Position numbers and translations under genes: made by a program
Shown here: positions 31,239-40,025 of the stretch, one piece after another
How positions within the stretch are numbered: the stretch's first letter is position 1
How the letters are laid out: each line of letters begins with the position of its first letter
Notes under the pieces: generated by a model
Database searches by the model: none
What the model saw: the letters and a program-made list of their open reading frames with translations, nothing else
What the model was told of the DNA's origin: nothing
Assembly: GCA_964618215.1 (NCBI GenBank)
Contig: CAZTZE010000010.1
Location: 1-64,000 of the forward strand
Length of the DNA stretch: 64,000 nucleotides
Source of the DNA: CG2-30-58-95 sp964618215
GTDB taxonomy: Bacteria; Chloroflexota; Anaerolineae; Anaerolineales; Villigracilaceae
Reading direction: 5' to 3'

Positions 31239-32291
31239 TCAACTCCGAATATTTACAGTATTTTCCTGGAACAAATCCCTGTTCTCCCTCACCCACTCGA
31301 ACAACTTCCCCACCCCCTCCTCCACCCCCACTTTCGGCCTCCAGCCCAGTTCCCGCTCCGCCTTGCGGATGTCGGAAATGTACACGCGCTGGTCGCCGGG
31401 ACGCCAGTCGCCGCGGGCGACCGGGATGGGTTTGCCGAGCAGTCTTTCCAGCAGCGGGCCAAATTCCGCCCAAATCGAAATGACATTCTGCGACCCGCCT
31501 CCGATATTGAAAACCTGGCCTTTGACCACCTCGATCTTCGCGATGGCGGCGTCGTAGGCATCCAGCAAATCATCAATATGGAGCACATCGCGCACCTGCT
31601 TGCCGTCGCCGTAAACCGTGATCTGCCGTCCCGTCACGGCGGCGATGACCATCCACGCCAGCCAGCCCTGGTCTTCGATACCAAATTGTCTTTGACCATA
31701 GATGCAACTCTGGCGGAGGACAACCGTCGGCAGGTCGTAGATTCGATAATAATCGCGCACGTACTGGTCGCCACACCCCTTTGATACCCCATATGGACTG
31801 TGAAAATCCAGTGGCTGGGTTTCCGGGCAGCCCAGCGGCAGGTCGGCGTAGCGCCAGCGGGTCGGCGCCTCGGCCAGCGCAACATCCTCCATCCCGCCAT
31901 ACACCTTGTTCGTCGAAGCATAGATCATAATCGGCTTACGCTCCGAAAGCCGCGCCGCCTCCAGCGCGTTGAACGTGCCGAGGGCGTTGGCCTCGAAATC
32001 CTCTCTTGGATGTGTGACGGATGTCGTCACTGCGACCTGCCCCGCCAAATGGAGGATGACATCCGCCTCGCGGCTGGCCGCCGTCAAAAGCGCCGCGTCG
32101 CGCACGTCCCCGACGATGAGCCTGAAGGCCGTTTCCCCGAAGGTTTCCTTCAACCAGGCGACGTTGCGCGGTGCGCCGGCGCGGCTGAGGTTATCGTAGA
32201 CAGTCACCTTCTCGCCGCGCGCCAGCAGGCGATGCACGTAGTTCGAGCCAATAAAGCCTGCCCCACCGGTGATGAAATAATTCTTCGGCAT
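31239..32291 (-). CDS. NAD-dependent sugar epimerase, CDP-paratose 2-epimerase-like
   Basis: About 350 residues from ATG 32291 (GGGAGAACG upstream). Extended SDR: TGGAGFIGSNY at the N-terminus, LHLAGQVAVTTS, and the YGVSKG catalytic lysine and tyrosine. The stretch PLDFHSPYGVSKGCGDQYVR followed by VLRQSCIYGQRQFGIEDQGW resembles CDP-paratose 2-epimerase (tyvelose pathway) more than GalE. It would act on a CDP-deoxysugar in the cytoplasm. No CDP-sugar synthesis partners are in the window. Confidence 0.82.
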   Translation of the reverse strand: MPKNYFITGGAGFIGSNYVHRLLARGEKVTVYDNLSRAGAPRNVAWLKETFGETAFRLIVGDVRDAALLTAASREADVILHLAGQVAVTTSVTHPREDFEANALGTFNALEAARLSERKPIMIYASTNKVYGGMEDVALAEAPTRWRYADLPLGCPETQPLDFHSPYGVSKGCGDQYVRDYYRIYDLPTVVLRQSCIYGQRQFGIEDQGWLAWMVIAAVTGRQITVYGDGKQVRDVLHIDDLLDAYDAAIAKIEVVKGQVFNIGGGSQNVISIWAEFGPLLERLLGKPIPVARGDWRPGDQRVYISDIRKAERELGWRPKVGVEEGVGKLFEWVRENRDLFQENTVNIRS

Positions 32292-32301
32292 CGTTCTCCC
32301 A

Positions 32302-32336
32302 ATCACTGAAAACTGATCACTGATTACTGTCCACTG
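32302..32336. repeat. AATCACT-type 7-bp array at a gene end
   Basis: Five units (AATCACT, GAAAACT, GATCACT, GATTACT and GTCCACT). The array contains the stop codon of the flippase-like gene and sits directly upstream of the epimerase start. Confidence 0.88.
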
Positions 32337-33330
32337 GCTCTGCCTGCCTCTTCCGCAACTGACGGTAAATGCCCATCAGGGTCTCGCCCTCGGTCGAAAG
32401 GGCGTAAACCCCCAAGACGCCGGTGACCAGATAGTTGAACAGGTGTGCAATCAAAGCGACCGCCAGAGCGGTGGACTGATCGCCGCTCACCAACGTCAGC
32501 GCGCCGCCCAGCGCGCCTTCGTACGTCCCAACTGCCCCCGGAAGCGATGGGATGGCGCCGCCGAAGGCCGCCGCGCCCAGTCCAAAAAGCGCCCAAACCA
32601 GTTTGGGGGTCGGGAAGAAAGCGGCCAGCGTTAAGTAAAACTGGCCGATGGCAATCGCCCAGTTCAGGGTCATCCAGAACAGGAAGCGCACGAAGAGCCA
32701 GCCATCGGTAAGAACCGCCAAGCCGGAGAAGAAAGAGGCCAGGAAATTCCCGCCCAAGCGCCGCAAGATCGGCCAGCGCGTGCTGAGCCGCTCGAACTGG
32801 CGCACCGTCCACTCGCGGTAACGGGCGAGGAGATAAAGGATGACCAGCCCCAGAATGACCAGTCCGCCGACAACAAAGGCGACTTTCTCCGCCCCCGCCG
32901 CGCCGACCACGAACGGCACTGCACTGAGTAAAATGGCCGCCGAAAATGCCAGGTCGAGCACGCGCTCGATGACGATGGTCGGCAGGATTTCCATGAAGCC
33001 CAGCCTGGCCTTGCGTCCCAGCAGGAACGCCCGTCCGACTTCCCCCAGGCGGAAAGGGAAAAAGTTGTTCAGCAGATAACCTTCGCAGAGCGTGAAAAAG
33101 ACTTGTTTGTATGAGGCCTTGTTCTGCAGCAGCGTACGCCAGACAACGCCGCGCACCGCCAGCCAGACGAGCGAGATCGCGACGACGGCCAGCAACAAGC
33201 GATAATCCGCCGAGCGAATCGCCTCCGCCAGCCGGTGCAGGTCAACGAAGTATAAAATGGCGGCAATGGCAGCCAGGCTGATGACGACGCCCGGCAACCA
33301 GCCGCGGGCGGATTTCCAGAAGTTTTTCAT
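32317..33330 (-). CDS. Flippase-like membrane protein (LPG synthase TM region, UPF0104/AglD-like)
   Basis: The product has 337 residues and about eight helices. The stretch CEGYLLNNFFPFRLGEVGRA is the conserved signature of the lysylphosphatidylglycerol-synthase TM family, and VWALFGLGAAAFGGAIPSLP the second. Members are proposed to move or modify lipid-linked sugars (AglD-like) or lipids. Its place beside the sugar epimerase and GT4 gene fits a role in envelope glycolipids. Its start overlaps the lepA stop by four bases. Confidence 0.82.
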   Translation of the reverse strand: MKNFWKSARGWLPGVVISLAAIAAILYFVDLHRLAEAIRSADYRLLLAVVAISLVWLAVRGVVWRTLLQNKASYKQVFFTLCEGYLLNNFFPFRLGEVGRAFLLGRKARLGFMEILPTIVIERVLDLAFSAAILLSAVPFVVGAAGAEKVAFVVGGLVILGLVILYLLARYREWTVRQFERLSTRWPILRRLGGNFLASFFSGLAVLTDGWLFVRFLFWMTLNWAIAIGQFYLTLAAFFPTPKLVWALFGLGAAAFGGAIPSLPGAVGTYEGALGGALTLVSGDQSTALAVALIAHLFNYLVTGVLGVYALSTEGETLMGIYRQLRKRQAEPVDSNQ

Positions 33331-35126
33331 TCCTCTTCCAACCGCAGCACAGCCATAAACGCTTCCTGCGGGATTTCGACATTGCCAATCATCTTCAGGC
33401 GTTTCTTGCCCTTTTTCTGCTTTTCGAGCAGTTTCTTCTTACGGGTGATGTCGCCGCCGTAACACTTGGCGAGCACGTCCTTGCGCGTCGCCTTGACGTT
33501 GGCGCGCGAGATCACGCGTCCGCCGCCGACCGCCTGGATGGCAACATCGAACAACTGGCGCGGGATTAGTTCTTTGAGTTTGGTGATGAAGCGCTGGCCT
33601 TTATGATAGGCATCCTTTTTGTGGACGATGACTGCCAGCGCGTCCACCGGCTCGCCATTAACCAGGATTTCGAGTTTCTCCAACTCGTCGGCGCGGTACT
33701 CGGCGAACTGGTAATCCAGCGAGGCGTAGCCGCGCGTGCGGGATTTCAATTCATCGAAGAAGTTCACAATGATTTCGGAAAGTGGAATTTCATAGTTGAG
33801 TTGCACGCGGTGCGGTGCGGGATATTCCTGGCTTTTGAACGCGCCGCGCCGTTTCGTGACCAAATCCATAATTGGGCCGTAGTAATCGGTCGGGGTGATG
33901 ATTTCGATGTTCATCCACGGCTCGCGGACTTCTTCGATATCCGCCTCGTCGGGCAGTTCGGCAGGCGAGTCAATGAGAATGGTCGTCCCATCCCGCAGCA
34001 GGACTTCGTATTCGACCGTCGGCGCGGTGAAGACCATATCCAGGTCGTACTCACGCTCGAGGCGTTCCTGGATGATTTCCATGTGGAACAGGCCGAGGAA
34101 ACCGGCGCGGAAGCCGAATCCGAGCGCCTGCGAGGTTTCCGGCTCGAAGACGAGCGAGGCATCGTTGAGTTGCAGTTTATCCAGCGCCTCGCGCAGGTCG
34201 GAATAATCCTCGGCTTCGGCGGGGTAGATACCGGCGAAGACCATCGGCTTGGGATGCAGGTAGCCTGGCAGCGGCGCGGCGGCAGGATTGGCGGCTCGCG
34301 TGATGGTATCGCCGACGCGGCAATCGTGGACACTCTTGAATCCGGTGGCTATGTAGCCGACCTCGCCCGCGGTCAGCCCCGCGACCGGCTTGAGGTTGGG
34401 GACGAAGATACCAATTTCGACCGGTTTCACGTCCAGGGATGTGGACATCATGCGGATGGTGTCGGCGGCGGCAAGCGCGCCTTCCACGACGCGCACGTAG
34501 GCAATCACGCCTTTGTATGAGTCGTAATGCGAGTCAAAGATAAGCGCCCGCAGCGGGGCGGACGCGTCGCCTCTGGGCGGCGGCACTGCGCGGACGATGG
34601 CCTCCAGCACGGCCTCGACATTTTTCCCCTCTTTGGCCGAGATGCGGATGATGTTCTCCGGCGGCACACCCAGCAAGCTACCCACGTCCTCGGCCACTTC
34701 ATCGGGACGGGCGGTAACCAGGTCAATCTTGTTGATGACGGGAATGATCTCGAGGTCCGCGTTGATGGCCGAATACAGGTTTGCGAGTGTCTGGGCTTCG
34801 ATGCCCTGGGTGGCATCCACAACCAGCAGCGCGCCCTCGCAGGCGTTCAGGGCGCGGGATACTTCGTAACCGAAATCCACGTGGCCGGGGGTGTCAATCA
34901 GATTCAACTCATAGGTATTGCCATCCTGTGCGGTGTAAGCCATGCGCACGGCGGAGGCTTTGATGGTGACGCCCTTCTCACGTTCGAGGTCCATCGAATC
35001 GAGGATCTGCTCGGTGGTGTCGCGGTCAGACACCGTGCCGGTGAGGTGCAGCAGCCGGTCGGCGAGGGTGGACTTGCCGTGGTCAATGTGGGCGATGATG
35101 CAGAAGTTGCGGATGTTTTCGGTCAT
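33327..35126 (-). CDS. lepA: Elongation factor 4 (LepA) GTPase
   Basis: The product has 599 residues, full family length. G motifs are AHIDHGKST, LIDTPGHVDF and INKID. Then come domain II, the EF-G-like III and V domains, and a LepA-specific C-terminal domain with VGGGRVISRANVKATRKDVL then KCYGGDITRKKKLLEKQK. It acts on the ribosome (back-translocation or initiation quality) and is membrane-associated in some bacteria. An anchor housekeeping gene. Confidence 0.97.
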   Translation of the reverse strand: MTENIRNFCIIAHIDHGKSTLADRLLHLTGTVSDRDTTEQILDSMDLEREKGVTIKASAVRMAYTAQDGNTYELNLIDTPGHVDFGYEVSRALNACEGALLVVDATQGIEAQTLANLYSAINADLEIIPVINKIDLVTARPDEVAEDVGSLLGVPPENIIRISAKEGKNVEAVLEAIVRAVPPPRGDASAPLRALIFDSHYDSYKGVIAYVRVVEGALAAADTIRMMSTSLDVKPVEIGIFVPNLKPVAGLTAGEVGYIATGFKSVHDCRVGDTITRAANPAAAPLPGYLHPKPMVFAGIYPAEAEDYSDLREALDKLQLNDASLVFEPETSQALGFGFRAGFLGLFHMEIIQERLEREYDLDMVFTAPTVEYEVLLRDGTTILIDSPAELPDEADIEEVREPWMNIEIITPTDYYGPIMDLVTKRRGAFKSQEYPAPHRVQLNYEIPLSEIIVNFFDELKSRTRGYASLDYQFAEYRADELEKLEILVNGEPVDALAVIVHKKDAYHKGQRFITKLKELIPRQLFDVAIQAVGGGRVISRANVKATRKDVLAKCYGGDITRKKKLLEKQKKGKKRLKMIGNVEIPQEAFMAVLRLEEE

Positions 35127-35179
35127 AGGCGCGGAAAGTATAACCGATTTTTAACCACGAAGGCTTGCCCTGGTCACTG

Positions 35180-35216
35180 AATCAAAAATCGGGACTATTC
35201 GCCCCGATTTTTGATT
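35180..35216. terminator. Inverted repeat, possible bidirectional terminator
   Basis: AATCAAAAATCGGG and CCCGATTTTTGATT are exact complements around a 9-base loop, with A- and T-tracts in the arms. It lies between the DUF4926 gene and lepA, both on the minus strand. Confidence 0.6.
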
Positions 35217-35227
35217 ACTTCGATTGG

Positions 35228-35446
35228 TTATGCAAATGCAGGCTCGTAATGCAATACAAGCAACTGCACTGCCTTGAGCGCAAGCGATGCAAACGTGCGC
35301 CCTTCGTTGTCGCTGAATTCAACTTCGTATACTCCAGAAGCGAGGTTTTCAACAACTGTTCCAACCTGCCCGCGCCGGAGTTCGCGTTCAGGTATATCTT
35401 CCGTCAGGGCAACAAGATCAAGGAGTTTAATTTGATTGTTTTTCAT
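35228..35446 (-). CDS. DUF4926 protein
   Basis: The product has 72 residues; the central RRGQVGTVVENLASGVYEVE then FSDNEGRTFASLAL is the DUF4926 beta-barrel pattern. Members usually sit beside a DUF6883 partner in a toxin-antitoxin-like pair. No such partner is present. Instead a 13-codon ORF (35443-35484, start MAKIAES, good AAGGAG) overlaps its start, and that ORF begins inside the DUF2971 gene end. This may be a leftover of the missing partner or a coupling device. Confidence 0.75.
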   Translation of the reverse strand: MKNNQIKLLDLVALTEDIPERELRRGQVGTVVENLASGVYEVEFSDNEGRTFASLALKAVQLLVLHYEPAFA

Positions 35447-35458
35447 GACTGACTGTAC

Positions 35459-36490
35459 TCATCGCTTTCGGCGATTTTTGCCATGAGAGTTCTCCTTCGT
35501 TTTCTTTAGCTTAACTGCATTTCTTGTATTGCTCAGAAACTCTTGAATTATTTCCTCATATCCTACATAATATGGCAAATCAGCAAGAGCAAAGATTCTT
35601 AGTGACTTGCCAGTATTGCTAATACGATCTTTATCAACAGATAATGTTTGGGGTTTAAATTTATAAAGTTCATCAGGCGTTTCAAGATTATTCACAGGGA
35701 TAATATCTATCCGACTTGGCTTTCCAAAATCATCCTTCTCATCTCTAATTACGTATGACTGAAAAAATTGAATTTCGTGGCCTTCACAATGTTCCATTAT
35801 GGATTTTTTATTTTCTATCGACATATGAACACCAAAAACTACAGAACTGATACAGTCTAAATGAAAGTCAAAAAGATAGATTTTCTCATCCCTATATGAC
35901 AGATTTACTTGGGGCGGTTTATAACTGTCTGAATCTGAGAGTGGCCTAATTAAGCGATATTCTTGTTCATCTTTCCACCTTGATGTCTTCTTGAAGAAAA
36001 ACTCGTTTTGAAGAGTTTCTAGCGAAATTATCCCTGACTCATTAACAAGATTTTCTATCATCAAGGTATAGTCGTCAACATACTCGACCTTTCTAATAGT
36101 ATTCTGGCAGCCACCTTTTGATCTCATACAAACATGTCGAGCAAAATCCGGTTTCAACTCTAAAACGAAGCCTTTGTGTCCATTCGCATACTTTCCCCAC
36201 ATATCGAATGAGAAAGGCGTATTTGTCAGTGACAGTATTCCATAAGCGTTAATTTGAGATTCTATAATTTGCACCCGATAAAACAATTCTTTGCTTGGAA
36301 AAACAATCCCATCAAGTTCATAGTATTGATGCGCTTTTTCTTGGTCACGGAATATAATGGTGGGATTGAATTCTAGTGGATCATTCAAAGCCCACGGCTG
36401 GGTAAATCGTATTTTTTGATCCTTGAAAATTCCTTCGATAACCTTCAAGTTATCACTGCAATATTTGAAGAACGAAGTAAATTCAGGCAT
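35459..36490 (-). CDS. DUF2971 protein
   Basis: About 343 residues from ATG 36490 (open frame from 36553). The DUF2971 pattern is visible: KDQKIRFTQPWALNDPLEFN, ILSLTNTPFSFDMWGKYANG, HKGFVLEL, and WKDEQEYRLIRPL. Members occur in variable genomic regions; their activity is not established, although some are thought to be ADP-ribosyltransferase-like. Base composition is markedly AT-rich compared with lepA. It is divergent from the 36711 operon, with a shared 220-bp promoter region. Confidence 0.8.
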   Translation of the reverse strand: MPEFTSFFKYCSDNLKVIEGIFKDQKIRFTQPWALNDPLEFNPTIIFRDQEKAHQYYELDGIVFPSKELFYRVQIIESQINAYGILSLTNTPFSFDMWGKYANGHKGFVLELKPDFARHVCMRSKGGCQNTIRKVEYVDDYTLMIENLVNESGIISLETLQNEFFFKKTSRWKDEQEYRLIRPLSDSDSYKPPQVNLSYRDEKIYLFDFHLDCISSVVFGVHMSIENKKSIMEHCEGHEIQFFQSYVIRDEKDDFGKPSRIDIIPVNNLETPDELYKFKPQTLSVDKDRISNTGKSLRIFALADLPYYVGYEEIIQEFLSNTRNAVKLKKTKENSHGKNRRKR

Positions 36491-36666
36491 ATATGCACGC
36501 ACATTAATAATTCGATTTTGCTTTCGGCTATATGGCAGTGGCCTATAAGTCACGTGTTAAATGATACAAAAATTATGGAATGGATAGAATCAGCCGTTGT
36601 GCGCAGGAGTATACCATTTTCTAAACCGATAGGAACGAGGAAGTATGGCGTTTCGGGTAATGGTTG

Positions 36667-36672
36667 TATAAT
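36667..36672 (+). promoter_or_regulatory. -10 box TATAAT upstream of the 36711 operon
   Basis: A perfect TATAAT lies 39 bases before the ATG at 36711. The expected -35 position has TATGGC, a weak match. The ATG at 36684 would be only 11 bases downstream, too close to be the start of translation, supporting the 36711 start. Confidence 0.45.
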
Positions 36673-36710
36673 CTTCCTGCAACTTGGGATTAGTAGATGG
36701 TTGGCGGCTT

Positions 36711-38360
36711 ATGATTTCACCTAATGCAGAAAAGAAAAATGAACTTGCAGTTTCAAAAAACACGACAGACTTAGCTGCTTTTTCAGCCAGCAAACTGGTA
36801 AAACGCGGCTTAGATATAGCTGACTTATCGCTCAAAGATTCTCCTCTTGTAAAAGTGGGGGAAATCCTAATGTCAATTCTGATGCTGGGTGGGGAAGAAG
36901 GCTATTTTGAAGGATGGAGCCCATTTATTGCTGCTCACCTGTTGATCCAACTACAAAAGAATTTAGATCAAGTTGAATCTCGAATGATGACCTTTTGGGA
37001 GCAATCACCGAAAATTCAGGAGAAAACCAATGCTCTTGAGGTTCTATCTCAAATTGGATATCGCGATTTCGCCTCAAACCAATTATTAGAAATGATAGAA
37101 AAGGCTACTTGTTCTCTCAATTCACTTGTTTCATCGGAGTCGCCAGACAATAAGATATTTTTAGAATTTCACACTTTGCTAAGTATTTATGGAAAGCTTA
37201 AAACAAATAAATTAGCCAACAACCAATATCGGGGTTTTCTAGAAAAGATTCGTCGTCTAAATTTCAACGAGGATTTGCGAGTCCATATTCTAAAATGGGC
37301 TATAGAGGCGCTTGAACAACAAGAATATATGAATCAAGAAAGTGCTGAGTTTCTTGCGTCATTAACGCTTTCTTACCCGTATATTGTGTCCTATTGCTGT
37401 CGAGTCCTAAACAAATATGGGTTTCATGAACTTACAGCACATGTTGCATATGAAATAAATGCTCAAATTGATAAAGGTGATTATGATCATTTAGTAAACG
37501 TTTCCTTGTTTTCGTGGGGAGCAGGCGAATATCAAGGAAGTATCTTTGATCATGCAGAAATATCATTACTCTACACCGATAAAGCAGGCACAGCCAAAGA
37601 ACACCTCCTTGAAAAAGTGAGCATACTTTCTAATTTTTCAAAAGCCGCAAGAAATGTAAACCATAAAAAATTTTGGAATTCCAAAATAAATACAAGTTCT
37701 TCTTTCTTGGATACAGACTTTTGGGATAAAGTTGGTTTTTACCTTAAAGTACTTGCTCAATTTGATGGTTCTTCAAGTGTTACCGAACTTTATGCGGCCA
37801 TTAGCAATGAATTGTTTATAATTTTGGAAGATAAAAGCAACCCTAACTTGGGGGAAATTGAACTATTGGTTTTGAGATTGCTTCACGACATAGTTGATGC
37901 GCTCGGCCATCGAGGTTATTCAAATACATATTACTGGTCGAAAGTACTACAGCTATTCAAGGATTATGAAGATACCGACTTTTTCTGTAATATTGCAGAC
38001 GCTTTTTCTCCAAACCCTGAGCAAATAGAATTTCTCATGGAGGAGCTTCTTTCTTATGCTAAAGATGAATCAAAGCGGTTTAATTGCAGACTTGAAATAG
38101 CCAATATTATTTGTCACTCAAAATCGCTGTCGAAAGATGGCGCGAAATTGCTACTTGGATTATTGGAAGGCAATTTGAATACCAATACAGGTTATTGGTA
38201 TTTCGGTCCTAATCTAAAGGTGTTGGGTGAATTAAGTTCATTGAAAGGTGATAATGAAATTATTCAGAGATTGCTAAATATGGCTTCTAAACAAGAAATT
38301 TCAAGTCGGATTAGACTTGACGCATGTGAATGCATCCTGAAATTGTTAGGAAAAATTTGA
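36711..38360 (+). CDS. Unrecognised helical (alpha-solenoid-like) protein
   Basis: About 549 residues and almost entirely helical, with regularly spaced amphipathic helix pairs (for example EFLASLTLSYPYIVSYCCRV, LLVLRLLHDIVDALGHR and IRLDACECILKLLGKI at the end), suggesting a HEAT- or TPR-like solenoid. No catalytic motif, signal peptide or membrane segment is visible, and I do not recognise the family. The gene is strongly AT-rich. The J-domain gene follows after 16 bases, so they are very likely co-transcribed. Confidence 0.7.
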   Translation: MISPNAEKKNELAVSKNTTDLAAFSASKLVKRGLDIADLSLKDSPLVKVGEILMSILMLGGEEGYFEGWSPFIAAHLLIQLQKNLDQVESRMMTFWEQSPKIQEKTNALEVLSQIGYRDFASNQLLEMIEKATCSLNSLVSSESPDNKIFLEFHTLLSIYGKLKTNKLANNQYRGFLEKIRRLNFNEDLRVHILKWAIEALEQQEYMNQESAEFLASLTLSYPYIVSYCCRVLNKYGFHELTAHVAYEINAQIDKGDYDHLVNVSLFSWGAGEYQGSIFDHAEISLLYTDKAGTAKEHLLEKVSILSNFSKAARNVNHKKFWNSKINTSSSFLDTDFWDKVGFYLKVLAQFDGSSSVTELYAAISNELFIILEDKSNPNLGEIELLVLRLLHDIVDALGHRGYSNTYYWSKVLQLFKDYEDTDFFCNIADAFSPNPEQIEFLMEELLSYAKDESKRFNCRLEIANIICHSKSLSKDGAKLLLGLLEGNLNTNTGYWYFGPNLKVLGELSSLKGDNEIIQRLLNMASKQEISSRIRLDACECILKLLGKI

Positions 38361-38376
38361 TAGGGAGTTTTGAACC

Positions 38377-39138
38377 ATGCCAACGCCAGAAGAACTCGAA
38401 TTGAATGAAAAAAATCTTCGATTGTCGGATATTCAAAATGAGTTAGCTCAATTTGAACTTGAATTTGCTACTCTACATGGCGAGCTGAATGATTTTCAAT
38501 ACCATTACACAGAGTTGGTGGTCCGACGGATGTATGAATTAGACATGATAGAACAGCAAGTAGCTGAATATCTGGTTTCAACTGCTCCTTCTAGTGTTGA
38601 CTACCGCGAAAAATTACGAGCAGTAAAAGAGCGTATCTCCGAAGCTGAAAATGTTTTCCGGAGCGAAAAGCGGCGATCGGGGAATGGCAATTTCCGGCCT
38701 TCGGATTCTTTGAAAAAGCTATATCGGGAAGTAGCAAGAAAAATTCATCCCGATTTGACAACGGATGAAAAAGAACGCCAAAGAAGAGGGCTGTTGATGG
38801 CAGAAATAAATGATGCTTATGAGATAGGGGATGAGCAAAAAATGCGGCAAATACTGGATGAATGGCAGAATGACCCCGACAACGTGCAAGGTGAGGATAT
38901 CGGTGCTCAACTCATCAAAGCAATTCGGAAAATTGCGCAAATGCAAAGGCGGATTGCTGCCATCCAAGAAGAAATAAAGATTCTAAAATCGACAGAAATA
39001 TACGAACTGAAAGAGAAAGTTGAGAATAGTAAAAAAGACGGATTGGATTTGCTCGGACAAATGGCTTATTATTTGGATGTTCAAATTCACGAGCGCGGAG
39101 AATATTTGAAATTTTTGCGAACTGGCGGGAAAGGATGA
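38377..39138 (+). CDS. Coiled-coil J-domain (DnaJ-like) protein
   Basis: The product has 253 residues. An N-terminal coiled coil (about 5-60) leads to a J domain at about 108-165 with the HPD tripeptide at 124-126 (KKLYREVARKIHPDLTTDEK), and then a second coiled coil (180-225). J domains recruit and activate Hsp70 (DnaK). There is no Gly/Phe region or zinc finger, so it is a specialised co-chaperone. GGGAG precedes the start. It presumably delivers an Hsp70 to something bound by the upstream solenoid protein. Confidence 0.82.
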   Translation: MPTPEELELNEKNLRLSDIQNELAQFELEFATLHGELNDFQYHYTELVVRRMYELDMIEQQVAEYLVSTAPSSVDYREKLRAVKERISEAENVFRSEKRRSGNGNFRPSDSLKKLYREVARKIHPDLTTDEKERQRRGLLMAEINDAYEIGDEQKMRQILDEWQNDPDNVQGEDIGAQLIKAIRKIAQMQRRIAAIQEEIKILKSTEIYELKEKVENSKKDGLDLLGQMAYYLDVQIHERGEYLKFLRTGGKG

Positions 39139-39139
39139 A

Positions 39140-39178
39140 ATGATGAACGAGGCAACCAAAGTGATTTTATCCCGTTAG
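39140..39178 (+). pseudogene. Truncated start of a third operon gene
   Basis: AAAGGATGAAATG gives a ribosome-binding site and ATG one base after the J-domain stop. Only MMNEATKVILSR is read before a stop, which falls in DNA homologous to the tlyA 3' end. This looks like a gene cut at a rearrangement boundary near 39165, but a short spurious ORF is possible. Confidence 0.35.
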
Positions 39179-39290
39179 GACTCGCTCCACCAATGCGGGC
39201 AAATCGTTTTCCCCTTCGCCACCAAGTCCCATCCATGGTAAAAACTCGACGTTCCCTTTCGTCCCCAATTCGCCCGCTTTTACTTTTCAA
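39167..39290 (-). pseudogene. Displaced tlyA 3'-end remnant
   Basis: The minus strand reads KAGELGTKGNVEFLPWMGLG, then GEGENDLPALVERVLTG and a stop. It matches the end of the intact tlyA gene (PLTGPKGNVEFLAWLGM), with clear DNA similarity over about 45 bases. The PIN/Phd pair lies exactly between this remnant and the intact gene. Confidence 0.75.
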
Positions 39291-39696
39291 GGATATCGAG
39301 AAACTCCGCCGGCTTGATGATCGCTATTCCCCGAAACGGACTCAAACTCAATAGGTCGCCGTCACCGCTGACGATGTAGTCGGCGTGGCCGTCTAACGCC
39401 AGCGAGAGATAGACGTTGTCTTTGGGATCCCGGCAAACATTGACCCGGGTTTTAATCTCGATTCTCTTGCCTCTCATGAGGATGAGAGACCGGAAAGCAT
39501 GAATGTCTTGTTCTTGGACTCGATATTTCTCTATCAAATGGGGGCGAGAAATTACGTTGATAAACTCTGCAAGCGGCTCTCGTGAATACAGCACTGTGAA
39601 ACGCCCCTCGCGCATAAGGTCACGGATACGACCTGTCCTGCCATCCGGGCAGATAAGGCAACTGATCAAAACGTTCGCGTCAATAACAACGCGCAT
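39280..39696 (-). CDS. PIN family toxin (PIN_3/COG1569 type)
   Basis: The product has 138 residues: VVIDANVLISCLICPDGRTG at the N-terminus (Asp), EFINVISRPHLIEKY, CRDPKDNVYLSLALDGHADY (Asp cluster) and IVSGDGDLL. This is the PIN_3 subtype of putative RNase toxins. Its start overlaps the antitoxin stop by one base. Its 3' end runs into the tlyA-like remnant. Confidence 0.88.
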   Translation of the reverse strand: MRVVIDANVLISCLICPDGRTGRIRDLMREGRFTVLYSREPLAEFINVISRPHLIEKYRVQEQDIHAFRSLILMRGKRIEIKTRVNVCRDPKDNVYLSLALDGHADYIVSGDGDLLSLSPFRGIAIIKPAEFLDILEK

Positions 39697-39995
39697 CAGC
39701 CAGCCGTCTTCCTGGCATCACGGACTTCACGGATGGCCGCTTTGATATCTGCTTCGACCTCTTCGTCGGTGTACTGAGAATTGTATTCGCTCATCCGTTC
39801 CACCGCTGCATCAAAGCGTGCTAATACTTCTTCTTCATTAAATCTCTGAGAGCGAAGATATTCGTCATAAGGGATAATCACCGCCTCCGGGCGGCTGCCG
39901 CGCGTCAAAATATAAGGTGTGCGGTTTTTGACGACATCGTCAAATACACTGCGGAAGCGCCGCTGTAGTTCTGTCACACCGATAATTTGGTTCAT
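39696..39995 (-). CDS. Phd/YefM family antitoxin
   Basis: The product has 99 residues. GVTELQRRFRSVFDDVVKNR, then TPYILTRGSRPEAVIIPYDEY, is the Phd/YefM DNA-binding fold, followed by an acidic tail for toxin binding. It forms an operon with the PIN toxin. Its promoter lies in the AT-rich 30 bases before tlyA ends. Confidence 0.88.
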   Translation of the reverse strand: MNQIIGVTELQRRFRSVFDDVVKNRTPYILTRGSRPEAVIIPYDEYLRSQRFNEEEVLARFDAAVERMSEYNSQYTDEEVEADIKAAIREVRDARKTAG

Positions 39996-40025
39996 CTCTT
40001 TCTCCTTGTTTCACTATATATTTTA

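Noticed and set aside
31210..31473. N-terminal extension of the DUF4143 ATPase (Gly-rich)
   Set aside because: It overlaps the epimerase gene and contains low-complexity Gly; the ATG at 31209 fits the family's usual start.
33603..34520. 305-codon plus-strand ORF opposite lepA
   Set aside because: A mirror of lepA codon usage with no domain of its own.
35443..35484. 13-codon ORF before DUF4926 as a leader peptide
   Set aside because: The ribosome-binding site is good, but it begins inside the DUF2971 gene and no attenuator hairpin is seen; mentioned only in the DUF4926 entry.
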